NCBI GenBank assembly: GCA_934177485.1
Contig: CAKPPF010000001.1
Coordinates: 124,001 to 188,000, forward strand
Reading direction: 5' to 3'
DNA: 64,000 bases
Source: an uncultured Clostridia bacterium
GTDB lineage: Bacteria; Bacillota; Clostridia; TANB77; CAG-508
The notes under the pieces were generated by a model. The model worked only from the letters and a program-made list of their open reading frames with translations. It was not told the origin of the DNA and did no database searches. Both the position numbers and the translations under genes were made by a program. This document shows, piece by piece, positions 7,933 through 15,777 of the stretch (the stretch's first letter is position 1; every line of letters starts with the position of its first letter).

Positions 7933-9304
7933 AGTAAGTTCACAAAAAGATGGTTCATTTATTTCATTAATAAAAGAGGTTGATAAAATATCTTGCCGGA
8001 TTTCCATTGATTTTGAGAACGGTTTTGTATCGGTTGAAAATGTCAATGATATTATGATTGATTCGATCATAGAATTAGTCAATAATTATTACACTATTGT
8101 TGGTGTTGATATTGACAACACACTTGAAAACAGTACAGAAAATCCGATAGCAGCTATCGCAACAAAATCTATTTCTGATGTACCTAGTAATACTGTAGAA
8201 ACAGATGAAACGGTAATTGAAGCCGGACCAACAATTCTGGAACCTCAGACAGAAGATGACCTAATCATCAAAAAGTTTGAATTCCAGAATGAATATCTTG
8301 AGCGATTAATCAACAAGTATGTAAGAACTATATCTTGGGTAATGTTCAAAATGAATATCTCCGAGAAAGAAGTGGCTGATTACATTTATACTGCTATGAA
8401 TGAGATTTCTATGAGATACAATAAAAAAAGGTGTATTGATTTCTCAATCGGAGACGTTGTTGACTGTTCTTATGGAGTTCATTTACCTGGAGAAATTAAT
8501 GGTGGACATGTTTCTGCAATAGTCTGCAATATTTCTCGCGATTCTATGGTTTATTTAGTACCTATTACAAAGGCACAGACAAACATTGTTTCTCATTCTT
8601 ATTTAACTTTTAATGCCCCTAAAGATGTAGTCTATGAAAATGACTATTACAAAGGTGGTACAGCTTTATTAGATAAGGGAAAATATGTCCGTGCTGAAAG
8701 ATTCAATGCAGTAATTGGTAAAACAACTCCTGCTTTCTTTGAAAAAATTTTAAGAAAGCTTGCAAATACCTTTGATTTCACAAAGGAGTTTGCAGAAAGA
8801 GTTGAAGAAGAAAGAGAGTTACCTTTAACAACAACTGATGAAGTAGTTGCAAACTCTTTTACAACAGAGAAAACTAGTACTGAAACTGTTGGTGAATCTG
8901 ATGATACTACCATCAATAAGGCTGAACAATCCCCAAATCCGGCTAAAAAGTATAATGTTGAAGATACTTTGCAAGAGGTTATTGGTTTTGCTTTCGATAA
9001 ACTTGATCCGTCTAAAAATGTTGAGGATCAAGTAGAAAACTTTTTAACTGATATTGGTATGGTATCTAATGAAAAAATGATTACACAGTCCTTTGTTATT
9101 GCTTGTGATATTAAGAAAATCAAGTATGATAATGTCATTTTTAAGTTGCATGAAGAATTTCCCGAAATGAATGAGGAAACTATCAAAAACACCTTAAAAG
9201 AAACATTCAAATACTGGTTAGAAAAGTATCCTACTTTAGCAGAGAAATGCCCTAAAATTTCTATTATGGCAATACTCAAATTATTTGCCAAGAAATTCGC
9301 ATAA
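7913..9304 (+). CDS. Second MazF/PemK-like protein, altered active site
   Basis: ATG 7913 follows AGGAGGATAACA and overlaps the previous gene by 20 bases, so the two are translationally coupled. The 463-residue product repeats its partner's plan: an N-terminal domain that shares a CRIS motif (residues 28-31), a long polar linker, a MazF-like barrel (about 178-290: IGDVVDCSYGVHLPGEINGG) and a helical tail (about 375-463, ending PKISIMAILKLFAKKF) resembling the Spo0A effector end. In the barrel the usual Arg after the GG turn is His (GGHVSAIV), so it may be catalytically weak and act as a partner or inhibitor. It carries one in-frame CGG (7997). Function is inferred from fold only. Confidence 0.6.
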   Translation: MKKLTFKVSSQKDGSFISLIKEVDKISCRISIDFENGFVSVENVNDIMIDSIIELVNNYYTIVGVDIDNTLENSTENPIAAIATKSISDVPSNTVETDETVIEAGPTILEPQTEDDLIIKKFEFQNEYLERLINKYVRTISWVMFKMNISEKEVADYIYTAMNEISMRYNKKRCIDFSIGDVVDCSYGVHLPGEINGGHVSAIVCNISRDSMVYLVPITKAQTNIVSHSYLTFNAPKDVVYENDYYKGGTALLDKGKYVRAERFNAVIGKTTPAFFEKILRKLANTFDFTKEFAERVEEERELPLTTTDEVVANSFTTEKTSTETVGESDDTTINKAEQSPNPAKKYNVEDTLQEVIGFAFDKLDPSKNVEDQVENFLTDIGMVSNEKMITQSFVIACDIKKIKYDNVIFKLHEEFPEMNEETIKNTLKETFKYWLEKYPTLAEKCPKISIMAILKLFAKKFA

Positions 9305-9322
9305 CTGCTGATTTTACATTTG

Positions 9323-9358
9323 ACTAGGCGAGAGAGTTTTCTCTCGCCTAGTTTTCTT
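9323..9358 (+). terminator. Terminator of the MazF-like pair
   Basis: ACTAGGCGAGAG and CTCTCGCCTAGT form a 12-bp GC-rich stem, followed by TTTCTTATT. It lies 19 bases after the stop codon. Confidence 0.85.
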
Positions 9359-9370
9359 ATTAAATAGGGG

Positions 9371-9400
9371 TTGTCAATGGGGACGGAGTTTTTTGACAAC
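9371..9400 (+). repeat. Right 30-bp flanking repeat
   Basis: Identical in all 30 positions to 6543-6572. Here the palindrome is longer: GGGGTTGTCAA before the centre and TTGACAACCCC after it. Confidence 0.85.
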
Positions 9401-9546
9401 CCCATTGACACATACAACAAGATTAGACTAAAGTTAAATACGAATATTTAGAAAAATACACAAAAATGTAATTAATTGAAAAAAAGGAAAAAAAATACAC
9501 AAATAGTTGATATTTCCATGACGATAATATATAATTTATTTATGTA

Positions 9547-9717
9547 GTACGGAAAGACAGCAAAGATTTTCGTAATGATTATCCTGGTGGATATTCTAAA
9601 GGCGGAGATGTCTATGACGGAAATGATAATCGTGTAGGTTATGTTACTAGCGATGGAGATTATCGCATCAATAATGATAACTCAAACGATGGTCAGCTCT
9701 ATCACAACAAAGGCTAA
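9547..9717 (+). pseudogene. Start-less gene relic, 56 codons to stop
   Basis: From about 9547 to the TAA at 9715 one frame reads a polar, Gly/Asp/Asn-rich sequence (RNDYPGGYSKGGDVYDGND, then NNDNSNDGQLYHNKG). Codon use is richer in C and G than in the neighbours. There is no start codon: a TAA lies just upstream in frame. It looks like the 3' end of a foreign gene whose 5' part was lost, perhaps with arrival of the adjacent cassette. I do not recognise the family. Confidence 0.5.
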
Positions 9718-9759
9718 ATAAGTGTCCATGGTTTTCTGGTCAAAGAAAATCAACTAAGG

Positions 9760-9790
9760 GATCTGGAAGGCTTCCAGATCTCTTTCTTTA
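9760..9790 (+). terminator. Terminator after the gene relic
   Basis: GATCTGGAA and TTCCAGATC form a 9-bp stem with a 3-base loop, followed by TCTTTCTTT. Confidence 0.75.
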
Positions 9791-9817
9791 AAAACAAATT
9801 TGAAAGGAATGAATCAT

Positions 9818-10564
9818 ATGAAAGATATTATAAATTTGAACGATAATTATTATATTAAAGTAGTTAATAAAACTAATGAAATACCATATAAAGCTATAAG
9901 TATAGAAAATCTCAAATTAATAAAGTTAGTAAAAGAAAAAAAAATATTTTTTCAAATAGACTTTGATAAATTTAGTACAAAAGAGTATAAAAAGATACTA
10001 AAAAAATTACTATTTTTTAAAAATATAGCTATGAAAATGAAAAAGAAAATTGGTATAGATGAAAAAGAAAGGAGAATTGTTGTATATATAATTAATTTTA
10101 ATGAAAAATCAGAATTTCAAAAAGAATTTATTTCTGGTATTAATGCTGTTTTCTATAATACTAAATATGAGAGATATAATTATATATATGATACTGTATG
10201 TGATTATTTAGATGGATATTTTTATGGAAAAAATCTATGCGATTTTCAAAATAATAAATGTGGAGAAAAAAGAAATACCTCATCTACAACTGGTTGTTGT
10301 CATCACTTTAAGCATAAAACTTTAGGACCATTTTCAAAATTAGTTTTATGCGAATATTTAAATAAAGAAAATTATACTTGTGATGCGAAATGTCTTTCAT
10401 GTAAATTATTTACTTGTGATTATTTAGAAAAAAAAGGTATTAAATTTAAAATAAAAGATTTATTATTATTGGATGCTTTTTTTAATCCATTACAAAAATA
10501 TTTTATAAAATATATGGTGTTTACACCAAAAGAAAAAATTTTAAAAAGATTAATGAAATTATAA
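9818..10564 (+). CDS. Cysteine-rich protein of unknown function
   Basis: The start is ATG 9818, 9 bases after AAAGGA; earlier in-frame starts (TTG 9800, ATG 9809) overlap that site. The product has 248 residues. The N-terminal half is Lys-rich and alternates strands and helices. The second half has about a dozen cysteines and two histidines, in CDFQNNKCGEKR, GCCHHFKHKTLGP, CEYLNKENYTCDAKCLSCKLFTCDYL. This pattern suggests two or more metal sites (zinc or Fe-S). No CXXXCXXC radical-SAM motif is present. The last 40 residues are again basic. I do not recognise a named family. It stands alone between a terminator and a convergent gene. Confidence 0.6.
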   Translation: MKDIINLNDNYYIKVVNKTNEIPYKAISIENLKLIKLVKEKKIFFQIDFDKFSTKEYKKILKKLLFFKNIAMKMKKKIGIDEKERRIVVYIINFNEKSEFQKEFISGINAVFYNTKYERYNYIYDTVCDYLDGYFYGKNLCDFQNNKCGEKRNTSSTTGCCHHFKHKTLGPFSKLVLCEYLNKENYTCDAKCLSCKLFTCDYLEKKGIKFKIKDLLLLDAFFNPLQKYFIKYMVFTPKEKILKRLMKL

Positions 10565-10716
10565 TTATATGCAATTTTTATAATTATCCTAGCTCTTAGA
10601 TTTTCTCAATTCATTTACAAAATACATACAAAGCTAACAGTATATTTAATTCATTAATGGATATATTACTAAATAGAGAATATGTTAGAGGTTGTTGTAT
10701 TATAGAAATTAAAGAT

Positions 10717-10752
10717 AAAATAACCATAAAATATTTTTATGGCTATTTTTTT
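10717..10752. terminator. Terminator between convergent genes
   Basis: AAAATAACCATAAAA pairs with TTTTATGGCTATTTT (one mismatch), followed by a T run on the plus strand. It probably ends both the Cys-rich gene and the leftward gene at 10752. The bases 10565-10716 hold nothing I can assign. Confidence 0.6.
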
Positions 10753-11066
10753 TAGAAGTTTCTTTTTAAAATATCTAGTAAAGTTGTTAATTGATTATCA
10801 TTTAAACAATTGTCATTGGAAGCTCTTAATTGTTCAGCCAAATTTTTTAAAAAATAGATATCATCATTTTTTACTTTGAATTTTTGCTTTATATCTAATA
10901 AATTTTTAATTTCATCTAGTGTCTTTTTCTTTATATCTAAATTTGTCTCATCAGACTCGCTAAGTTCAAATAAGATTTTATTTATAGTTGCATCACTATC
11001 TATAATAGACATATTGCTTAAATAATTATTAGCACATTCTCTAATTTTCATACAGTCATCAGTCAT
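10752..11066 (-). CDS. Small acidic helical protein, unknown
   Basis: A 104-residue protein starting at ATG 11066 after TAAGGAGGAAATATAA. It is predicted almost fully helical, with acidic and Leu-rich segments (TLDEIKNLLDIKQKF, FLKNLAEQLRASND) and no membrane helix. It begins one base after the AbrB-like gene ends, so the two are one operon. Such a partner could modulate the regulator, but nothing in the sequence shows that. Confidence 0.55.
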   Translation of the reverse strand: MTDDCMKIRECANNYLSNMSIIDSDATINKILFELSESDETNLDIKKKTLDEIKNLLDIKQKFKVKNDDIYFLKNLAEQLRASNDNCLNDNQLTTLLDILKRNF

Positions 11067-11067
11067 T

Positions 11068-11313
11068 TTATATTTCCTCCTTAAGTTTATTTATACAATT
11101 TTTACAAATATTTTTTTCATTTAATTTAGTTAAATTTTTATTTAAATTACAAAATACGCACGTGTCTTCTTTCTTTTGTAAGAATATTCCGTTATTTTTT
11201 ACAGATATTTCTAAAGTATCTTTTTCTTTTATACTCAATGCATTTCTAATATCTATTGGTAGTACAACTCTACCTAATTCATCAATTTTTCTAAGATAAA
11301 ATGAACTTTCCAA
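11068..11313 (-). CDS. AbrB-like regulator with zinc-knuckle tail
   Basis: I place the start at TTG 11313, preceded by AAAGGAG; the longer open frame upstream runs through the promoter region and overlaps the divergent gene. The 81-residue product has a swapped-hairpin AbrB/MazE domain (LRKIDELGRVVLPIDIRNAL, then DTLEISVKNNGIFLQK). It ends in a two-cysteine-pair element, CVFCN and CKNC, likely to bind zinc. AbrB proteins bind DNA as dimers or tetramers and control transition-state genes. It is divergent from an XRE regulator about 100 bases away, so cross-regulation is plausible. Confidence 0.8.
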   Translation of the reverse strand: MESSFYLRKIDELGRVVLPIDIRNALSIKEKDTLEISVKNNGIFLQKKEDTCVFCNLNKNLTKLNEKNICKNCINKLKEEI

Positions 11314-11410
11314 TTTTAAAACTCCTTTATACATACAACTTACATCAACTGAATGCAAAGGCAAGCTGGAATTTATTATATCATTATTGTACAAGAAAGG
11401 GTTATATATT

Positions 11411-11671
11411 ATGGGAGCTAGGAAATTAAATGATAGGTTTAACATTGTTGCCAAGAATATAAGAAAATATAGAACACAAAGAGGCCTTTCTCAGCCAGAT
11501 ATTTGTAGAGAATTGGCTCTAATTGGTGTTACTATGTTTAATAATGATATTTATAAAATTGAGCATAATAAGCGCACAGTTAAAGACTATGAGCTATATG
11601 CGTTTACAAAGGTATTAAAAATATCATATGACCAGATATTTGAAGGTGCGGAAGATATTTTTAATTTTTAA
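11411..11671 (+). CDS. XRE-family helix-turn-helix regulator
   Basis: ATG 11411 follows GAAAGGG at a good distance; an upstream TTG at 11387 is less likely. The 86-residue product is a single HTH_3 domain: NIRKYRTQRGLSQPDICRELALIGV, then DIYKIEHNKRTVKDYELYAFTKVLKIS. The insert in the recognition region (GVTMFNNDIYKIE) is typical of a Clostridial subgroup of small XRE proteins. There is no C-terminal sensor domain. It is divergent from the AbrB-like gene and ends at a bidirectional terminator. Confidence 0.85.
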   Translation: MGARKLNDRFNIVAKNIRKYRTQRGLSQPDICRELALIGVTMFNNDIYKIEHNKRTVKDYELYAFTKVLKISYDQIFEGAEDIFNF

Positions 11672-11770
11672 TTCAGTTGATATGCATATTGTAGCATAAG
11701 GTATAAATATATTTTGTCAAAACCTGTCGAAAAATTAAATTTTTAATAAAAAATATTTAAAAACTTGGCA

Positions 11771-11808
11771 AAAAGAAAAACTATGTATTAAGTACATAGT
11801 TTTTTCTT
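11771..11808. terminator. Bidirectional terminator between XRE and capA
   Basis: AAAACTATGTA and TACATAGTTTT form an 11-bp stem with a 5-base loop, with A- and T-rich tails on both sides. Confidence 0.8.
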
Positions 11809-11823
11809 AAGCAGTGCATCATA

Positions 11824-13038
11824 TTATAAAATTTCATCACCAACATTTTTCTTTATATTTTCGAGTTCATCTTTAAAAGTATTATATAAAGACTTACTAA
11901 TAGATGAATCATTACCATTTTCATAATCCAAAATAGATTTTTCTAAGTCAATTAAAGTATATCTAGTTCTTGTTTTTGCTCCTGCACCTTTATCATAAAG
12001 ATATACTGGAGTATATTTTACATTATCTATTGAAATTTTACCATCACTATTTTTGGTAATTTGTATATCTAAAATTACAGTACTTTTTGTATTTGCATAT
12101 ATTTGACCAGAAACGAAGTTTCCTAAAGAATATATAACAAATCCATCTTTTGTGGTTCCATCTTCAAGTGTTATTGTACGTTTTTCCATAGGCTCTAGTA
12201 CATGTGGATGACTACCTAAAATTATATCAACTCCATTTTCGAAAAGAAAATCTGCTAATTCTGTTTGTGTTGAATTAGGCTTTAACTTATATTCAAGTCC
12301 CCAATGCATGCTAACACAAATTACATCAACATTTTGCTCTTTGGCAGATGCAATATGTTTTTTTATAAGTTCCTTATCTATTAAATTTACGCTATATGGT
12401 TTATCACTAGGAATAGTGATACCATTTGTTCCATAAGTATAAGAAAGAAATGCAATTTTAATTCCATTTACATCTTTAATTAAAATAGAATTCTGTTCTT
12501 CTTCGGATCTTGCTGTTCCTGTATGCGAAATTTCGTATTTATCTAAATAATCTAAAGTACTAACTAATCCAGAATTTCCTTTATCCATGCAGTGATTGTT
12601 AGCTGTTGTTAAAACATCTACACCCATATCTTTTAAGTTTTGGCCAAGAACCTCAGGAGCATTAAATGTTGGGTAACCGGTATATCCCCTAGAACTTCCA
12701 GCAAAAGTAGTTTCCAAATTTCCTATTGTAATATCCGCATCTTCCAAATAACTTCTAACATTTTTAAAAACATTTGAAAAATCATAATCTTTTTTTGATG
12801 CATCATACGCATTTTTTATATTTGTCAAATGACACATTGTATCTCCGAATGCAGACATATGAATAGTTATAGGATCTGGCTTTGAATCTATAAGGTTTTC
12901 ACTGTTTTTATTTTCATTATTTGGTGCAAAAATTATTGAAGGTAGTTTTAAAAGTAAAAATACAAAGATTGCTAAAATTAAAACTGATCTGAAAAATTTT
13001 TTATAATTAATTTTAATATTTTTTTTCTTATTTTTCAT
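11824..13038 (-). CDS. CapA-family poly-gamma-glutamate synthesis-like protein
   Basis: The start is ATG 13038, preceded by AAGGGGGTTTTT; upstream in-frame starts have no ribosome site. The 404-residue product has a basic N-terminus and one membrane helix (about 14-33). A calcineurin-like PGA_cap domain follows: FGDTMCH, DADITIGNLETTFAG, LTTANNHCMDKG, VISVSMHWGLEY-type CVSMHWG, and ILGSHPHVLEPME. These carry the Asp, Asn and His metal ligands. It is probably membrane-tethered with an outside domain. Such proteins take part in surface polymer synthesis or degradation. No capB/capC genes are near, so a role in polyglutamate is not shown. Confidence 0.85.
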   Translation of the reverse strand: MKNKKKNIKINYKKFFRSVLILAIFVFLLLKLPSIIFAPNNENKNSENLIDSKPDPITIHMSAFGDTMCHLTNIKNAYDASKKDYDFSNVFKNVRSYLEDADITIGNLETTFAGSSRGYTGYPTFNAPEVLGQNLKDMGVDVLTTANNHCMDKGNSGLVSTLDYLDKYEISHTGTARSEEEQNSILIKDVNGIKIAFLSYTYGTNGITIPSDKPYSVNLIDKELIKKHIASAKEQNVDVICVSMHWGLEYKLKPNSTQTELADFLFENGVDIILGSHPHVLEPMEKRTITLEDGTTKDGFVIYSLGNFVSGQIYANTKSTVILDIQITKNSDGKISIDNVKYTPVYLYDKGAGAKTRTRYTLIDLEKSILDYENGNDSSISKSLYNTFKDELENIKKNVGDEIL

Positions 13039-13152
13039 AAAAACCCCCTTATCAAAAACAAAGATATCATAAAAAATTAAATATTTCAACAAAATGAATA
13101 AAAATCAATAAAAAAGAAAAAATATAAAATGAAATAAAAAGGAGGTGAAAAA

Positions 13153-13341
13153 ATGAAAGTAATAGATAAAATTGCTTTAATTTTAATAATAATAGGCGCT
13201 ATTAACTGGGGACTTATTGGACTATTTAAATTTAATTTAGTTGAACTTATATTTGGAGACATGACTTTACTTGCAAGAATTATTTACGTTCTAGTTGGTA
13301 TATCTGGTTTATGGGGAATAAAAGTAGCAGTTGAAGATTAA
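13153..13341 (+). CDS. DUF378 small membrane protein
   Basis: Sixty-two residues, ATG after AAAGGAGGTGAAAAA. Two membrane helices with the DUF378 features GAINWGLIGLF and ARIIYVLVGISGLWG (YuzA-like). The function of the family is unknown. It is transcribed away from capA. Confidence 0.88.
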   Translation: MKVIDKIALILIIIGAINWGLIGLFKFNLVELIFGDMTLLARIIYVLVGISGLWGIKVAVED

Positions 13342-13379
13342 TTTTAATAAAAATGTCGAAAAATTTTTTGAAAAAATAA

Positions 13380-13408
13380 TTGCATTTAGAAACAATAAGT
13401 ATTATAAT
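13380..13408 (+). promoter_or_regulatory. Sigma-A-type promoter
   Basis: TTGCAT and TATAAT are separated by exactly 17 bases, with the expected start about 40 bases before ATG 13453. Confidence 0.7.
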
Positions 13409-13452
13409 ACAAAAGTTGCGCAATTTAAAAACATAATTTACGGAGGAAAAAA

Positions 13453-13773
13453 ATGAGTATAGAAGAAGCAGAATACATATTGAGTGAAGCAGTAATAAGT
13501 GAGCCAAGCATAAAGAGTTATACTTATATAAGTGCAGAAGAAATAAACAATGCAATAAGCAGAGTTTTAGAAGAAAATGAAAATGAAAAAAATAAAATAA
13601 AAGAATTAGAATATGAGATTGCTATAAATAAAAAAACAATACAGGAACTAACAAAAAACGAAAATATTGATAGAGAAAAAAACACTCCTATAATTTTAGG
13701 AAATATTTATTTAACTAAGTTATTTAATTATTTAAAAAAAGTGGTAAAACCACTTTTTTTGCTTGAAAATTAA
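13453..13773 (+). CDS. Coiled-coil protein, unknown
   Basis: A 106-residue protein after GGAGGAAAAAA. The first 35 residues are acidic (SIEEAEYILSEAVISEPSI). The centre (about 45-80) is a charged coiled coil (ENEKNKIKELEYEIAINKKTI). The last 14 codons run straight through a terminator hairpin at 13734, which gives a basic then hydrophobic end (LKKVVKPLFLLEN). I recognise no family. It precedes the ABC-F gene by 52 bases in the same direction. Confidence 0.55.
   Translation: MSIEEAEYILSEAVISEPSIKSYTYISAEEINNAISRVLEENENEKNKIKELEYEIAINKKTIQELTKNENIDREKNTPIILGNIYLTKLFNYLKKVVKPLFLLEN
13734..13760 (+). terminator. Terminator lying inside the coding end of 13453 gene
   Basis: AAAAAAAGTGGT and ACCACTTTTTTT make a 12-bp stem with an AAA loop. 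It overlaps the last codons of the upstream gene and ends 65 bases before the ABC-F start, so translation across it may influence readthrough. Confidence 0.75.
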
Positions 13774-13825
13774 GGAGATTTAATATATAATCCTATGAGT
13801 AAAAACTTAATTAGGAGGAAATAAA

Positions 13826-15406
13826 ATGTTATCTGCAAATGGAGTTACAGTTAGATTTGGAAAAAGAGTATTATTTGAAGATGTAAATATTCGCTTTGGA
13901 AAAGGAAATTGTTATGGAATAATTGGAGCAAATGGTGCTGGAAAATCAACATTTCTTAAAGTATTATCTGGGGAACTAGAACCAAGTAAAGGTGAGGTAA
14001 CAAAGGAAAAAACAGAAAGATTATCTGTTTTAAAACAAGATCACTTTGCTTTTGAGGATTATACAGTTATTGATACAGTAATAATGGGAAATGAAGAACT
14101 ATATAAAATAATGAAAGAAAAAGAAGCAATATATGCAAAACCTGATTTTTCAGAAGAAGATGGGATGAAAGCAGCAAAACTTGAAGAAAGATTTGCAGAA
14201 CTAGATGGATGGAATGCTGAATCAGATGCGGCAATATTATTAAATGATTTAGGAATTGAGACTGGAAATCATTATAAATTAATGAGAGAAATAGAGGCCA
14301 AAGACAAAGTAAAAGTGCTTTTGGCGCAAGCATTGTTTGGAAATCCAGATATTTTGTTACTTGATGAACCTACAAACGATTTAGATTTAAAAAGTATAAA
14401 TTGGTTACAAGATTTTTTAATTAATTTTGAAAATACAGTAATAGTTGTGTCACATGATAGATATTTTTTAAATAAAGTATGTACACATATTGCAGATGTT
14501 GACTTTGGAAAAATTAAAGTATATCCAGGAAATTACGATTTCTGGTATGAATCAAGTCAATTAGCATTAAAACAAGCTAAAGAACAAAATAAAAAGAAAG
14601 AAGAAAAAATTAAAGAATTACAAGAATTCATTGCAAGATTTAGTGCAAATGCTTCTAAATCTAAACAAGCAACATCTAGAAAAAAATCACTAGAAAGAAT
14701 AGAATTAGATGAAATTAAACCATCTAATAGAAAATATCCATACATAGACTTTAAACCAGATAGAGAAGTTGGAAAAGATATATTAACAGTAACTGGACTT
14801 TGTAAAACAATTGATGGAAATAAAGTTTTAAACAATATTAGTTTTACAGTAAAAGCAAATGATAAAATAGCAGTTTTAGCAGATAATGAAATTGCTAAAA
14901 CAGTATTATTTCAAATACTAGCAGGAGAATTAGAACCAGATTCTGGAGAGATAAAATGGGGAACAACTGTTAGTACAACATATTTTCCAAAAGATAATAA
15001 TTACTTATTTAAAGAAGATATGCCACTTGTTGAATGGCTTAGAGGGTATTCAAAAGATCCAGATGAGACATATGTTAGAGGATTTTTAGGAAGAATGCTG
15101 TTTTCTGGCGAAGAAGCATTAAAAAATGTTTCTGTATTGTCTGGTGGAGAAAAAGTAAGGTGTGTATTTTCTAAAATGATGCTTTCCGGAGCAAATTTTA
15201 TAATATTAGATGAACCAACAAATCATTTAGACATGGAAAGTATTACAGCATTAAATGAGGGAATGAGTAAATTTAAAGGAAATATGATATTTACATCTCA
15301 TGACCACCAATTAACACAAACTGTTGCAAATAGAATTTTAGACATAAAAGAAACAGGATTAGTTGATAGAGAAGTAACATATAATGAATATTTGGGCTTA
15401 GAATAA
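13826..15406 (+). CDS. ABC-F family ATPase (YkpA/YbiT type)
   Basis: The 526-residue protein has two ABC domains joined by a charged linker and no membrane part. The first has Walker A GANGAGKST (34-42) and LLLDEPTNDLDL, but its signature region reads LMREIEAKDKVKV instead of LSGGE. The second has a clear signature (VLSGGEKVR) and ILDEPTNHLDM, but its Walker A is degenerate (ADNEIAKTVLF near 351). I believe such changes are usual in this subgroup. ABC-F proteins bind the ribosomal E site and relieve stalling or antibiotic inhibition. ATG follows AGGAGGAAATAAA. An upstream ORF with a terminator suggests attenuation control is possible. Confidence 0.88.
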   Translation: MLSANGVTVRFGKRVLFEDVNIRFGKGNCYGIIGANGAGKSTFLKVLSGELEPSKGEVTKEKTERLSVLKQDHFAFEDYTVIDTVIMGNEELYKIMKEKEAIYAKPDFSEEDGMKAAKLEERFAELDGWNAESDAAILLNDLGIETGNHYKLMREIEAKDKVKVLLAQALFGNPDILLLDEPTNDLDLKSINWLQDFLINFENTVIVVSHDRYFLNKVCTHIADVDFGKIKVYPGNYDFWYESSQLALKQAKEQNKKKEEKIKELQEFIARFSANASKSKQATSRKKSLERIELDEIKPSNRKYPYIDFKPDREVGKDILTVTGLCKTIDGNKVLNNISFTVKANDKIAVLADNEIAKTVLFQILAGELEPDSGEIKWGTTVSTTYFPKDNNYLFKEDMPLVEWLRGYSKDPDETYVRGFLGRMLFSGEEALKNVSVLSGGEKVRCVFSKMMLSGANFIILDEPTNHLDMESITALNEGMSKFKGNMIFTSHDHQLTQTVANRILDIKETGLVDREVTYNEYLGLE

Positions 15407-15424
15407 TAAAGACATATAATAGAA

Positions 15425-15459
15425 AATGGAGGTAAAGAGAAAAACTCTTTACCCCCATT
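15425..15459. terminator. Strong hairpin between convergent genes
   Basis: AATGGAGGTAAAGAG pairs with CTCTTTACCCCCATT (one mismatch) around AAAAA. There is no clear T run, so termination is likely but not certain. Confidence 0.5.
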
Positions 15460-15490
15460 CTCTACACATAGACAACATTAATCAACCGGA

Positions 15491-15691
15491 TTAACCAGCA
15501 ACATAATATCCAAGCTCGTCTCTATAAAGACGGAAAGGCAAAGGATTCATGTCGTCCAAATCATAGTAGACAGGAAGTCCATCAACAGGAAATTCCTCAG
15601 TTGAACTATGAGTGGTTATGCCCACCAAGTAGTCTTTATCCCGAGAGTAGACAAGTCCACTCTTAGGGTCATAAACTACATTCTGCTTCAT
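15491..15691 (-). CDS. Small atypical protein, unknown
   Basis: ATG 15691 follows AAAGGAGGTGAAATAC; an upstream GTG overlaps that site. The 66-residue soluble product (MKQNVVYDPKSGLVYSRDKD, ending LYRDELGYYVAG) is rich in Tyr and Asp. Its G+C and codon choice (CGT, CTT, CCG, one CGG at 15641-15643) differ from the AT-rich neighbours, which suggests recent acquisition. No family is recognised. Confidence 0.55.
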   Translation of the reverse strand: MKQNVVYDPKSGLVYSRDKDYLVGITTHSSTEEFPVDGLPVYYDLDDMNPLPFRLYRDELGYYVAG

Positions 15692-15777
15692 GTATTTCAC
15701 CTCCTTTAGGTTAATACATTTACCATTATATCACACAAATTTACATAAATCAATATCGCGAAAGAGGTAATTTAAAA

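Larger units (their letters stand above)
6534..9410. mobile_element. Candidate cassette: paired MazF-like genes between repeats
   Basis: The unit holds a promoter, two overlapping genes and a terminator, and lies directly downstream of tRNA-Arg(ACG). It is bounded by two identical 30-base repeats (6543-6572 and 9371-9400). Outside these lie TGTCAATGG on the left (6534-6542) and its exact inverse CCATTGACA on the right (9402-9410). Its codon use is less AT-biased than that of the neighbours and includes CGG. No transposase or recombinase is inside it. That the cassette is mobile is my inference. Confidence 0.5.
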
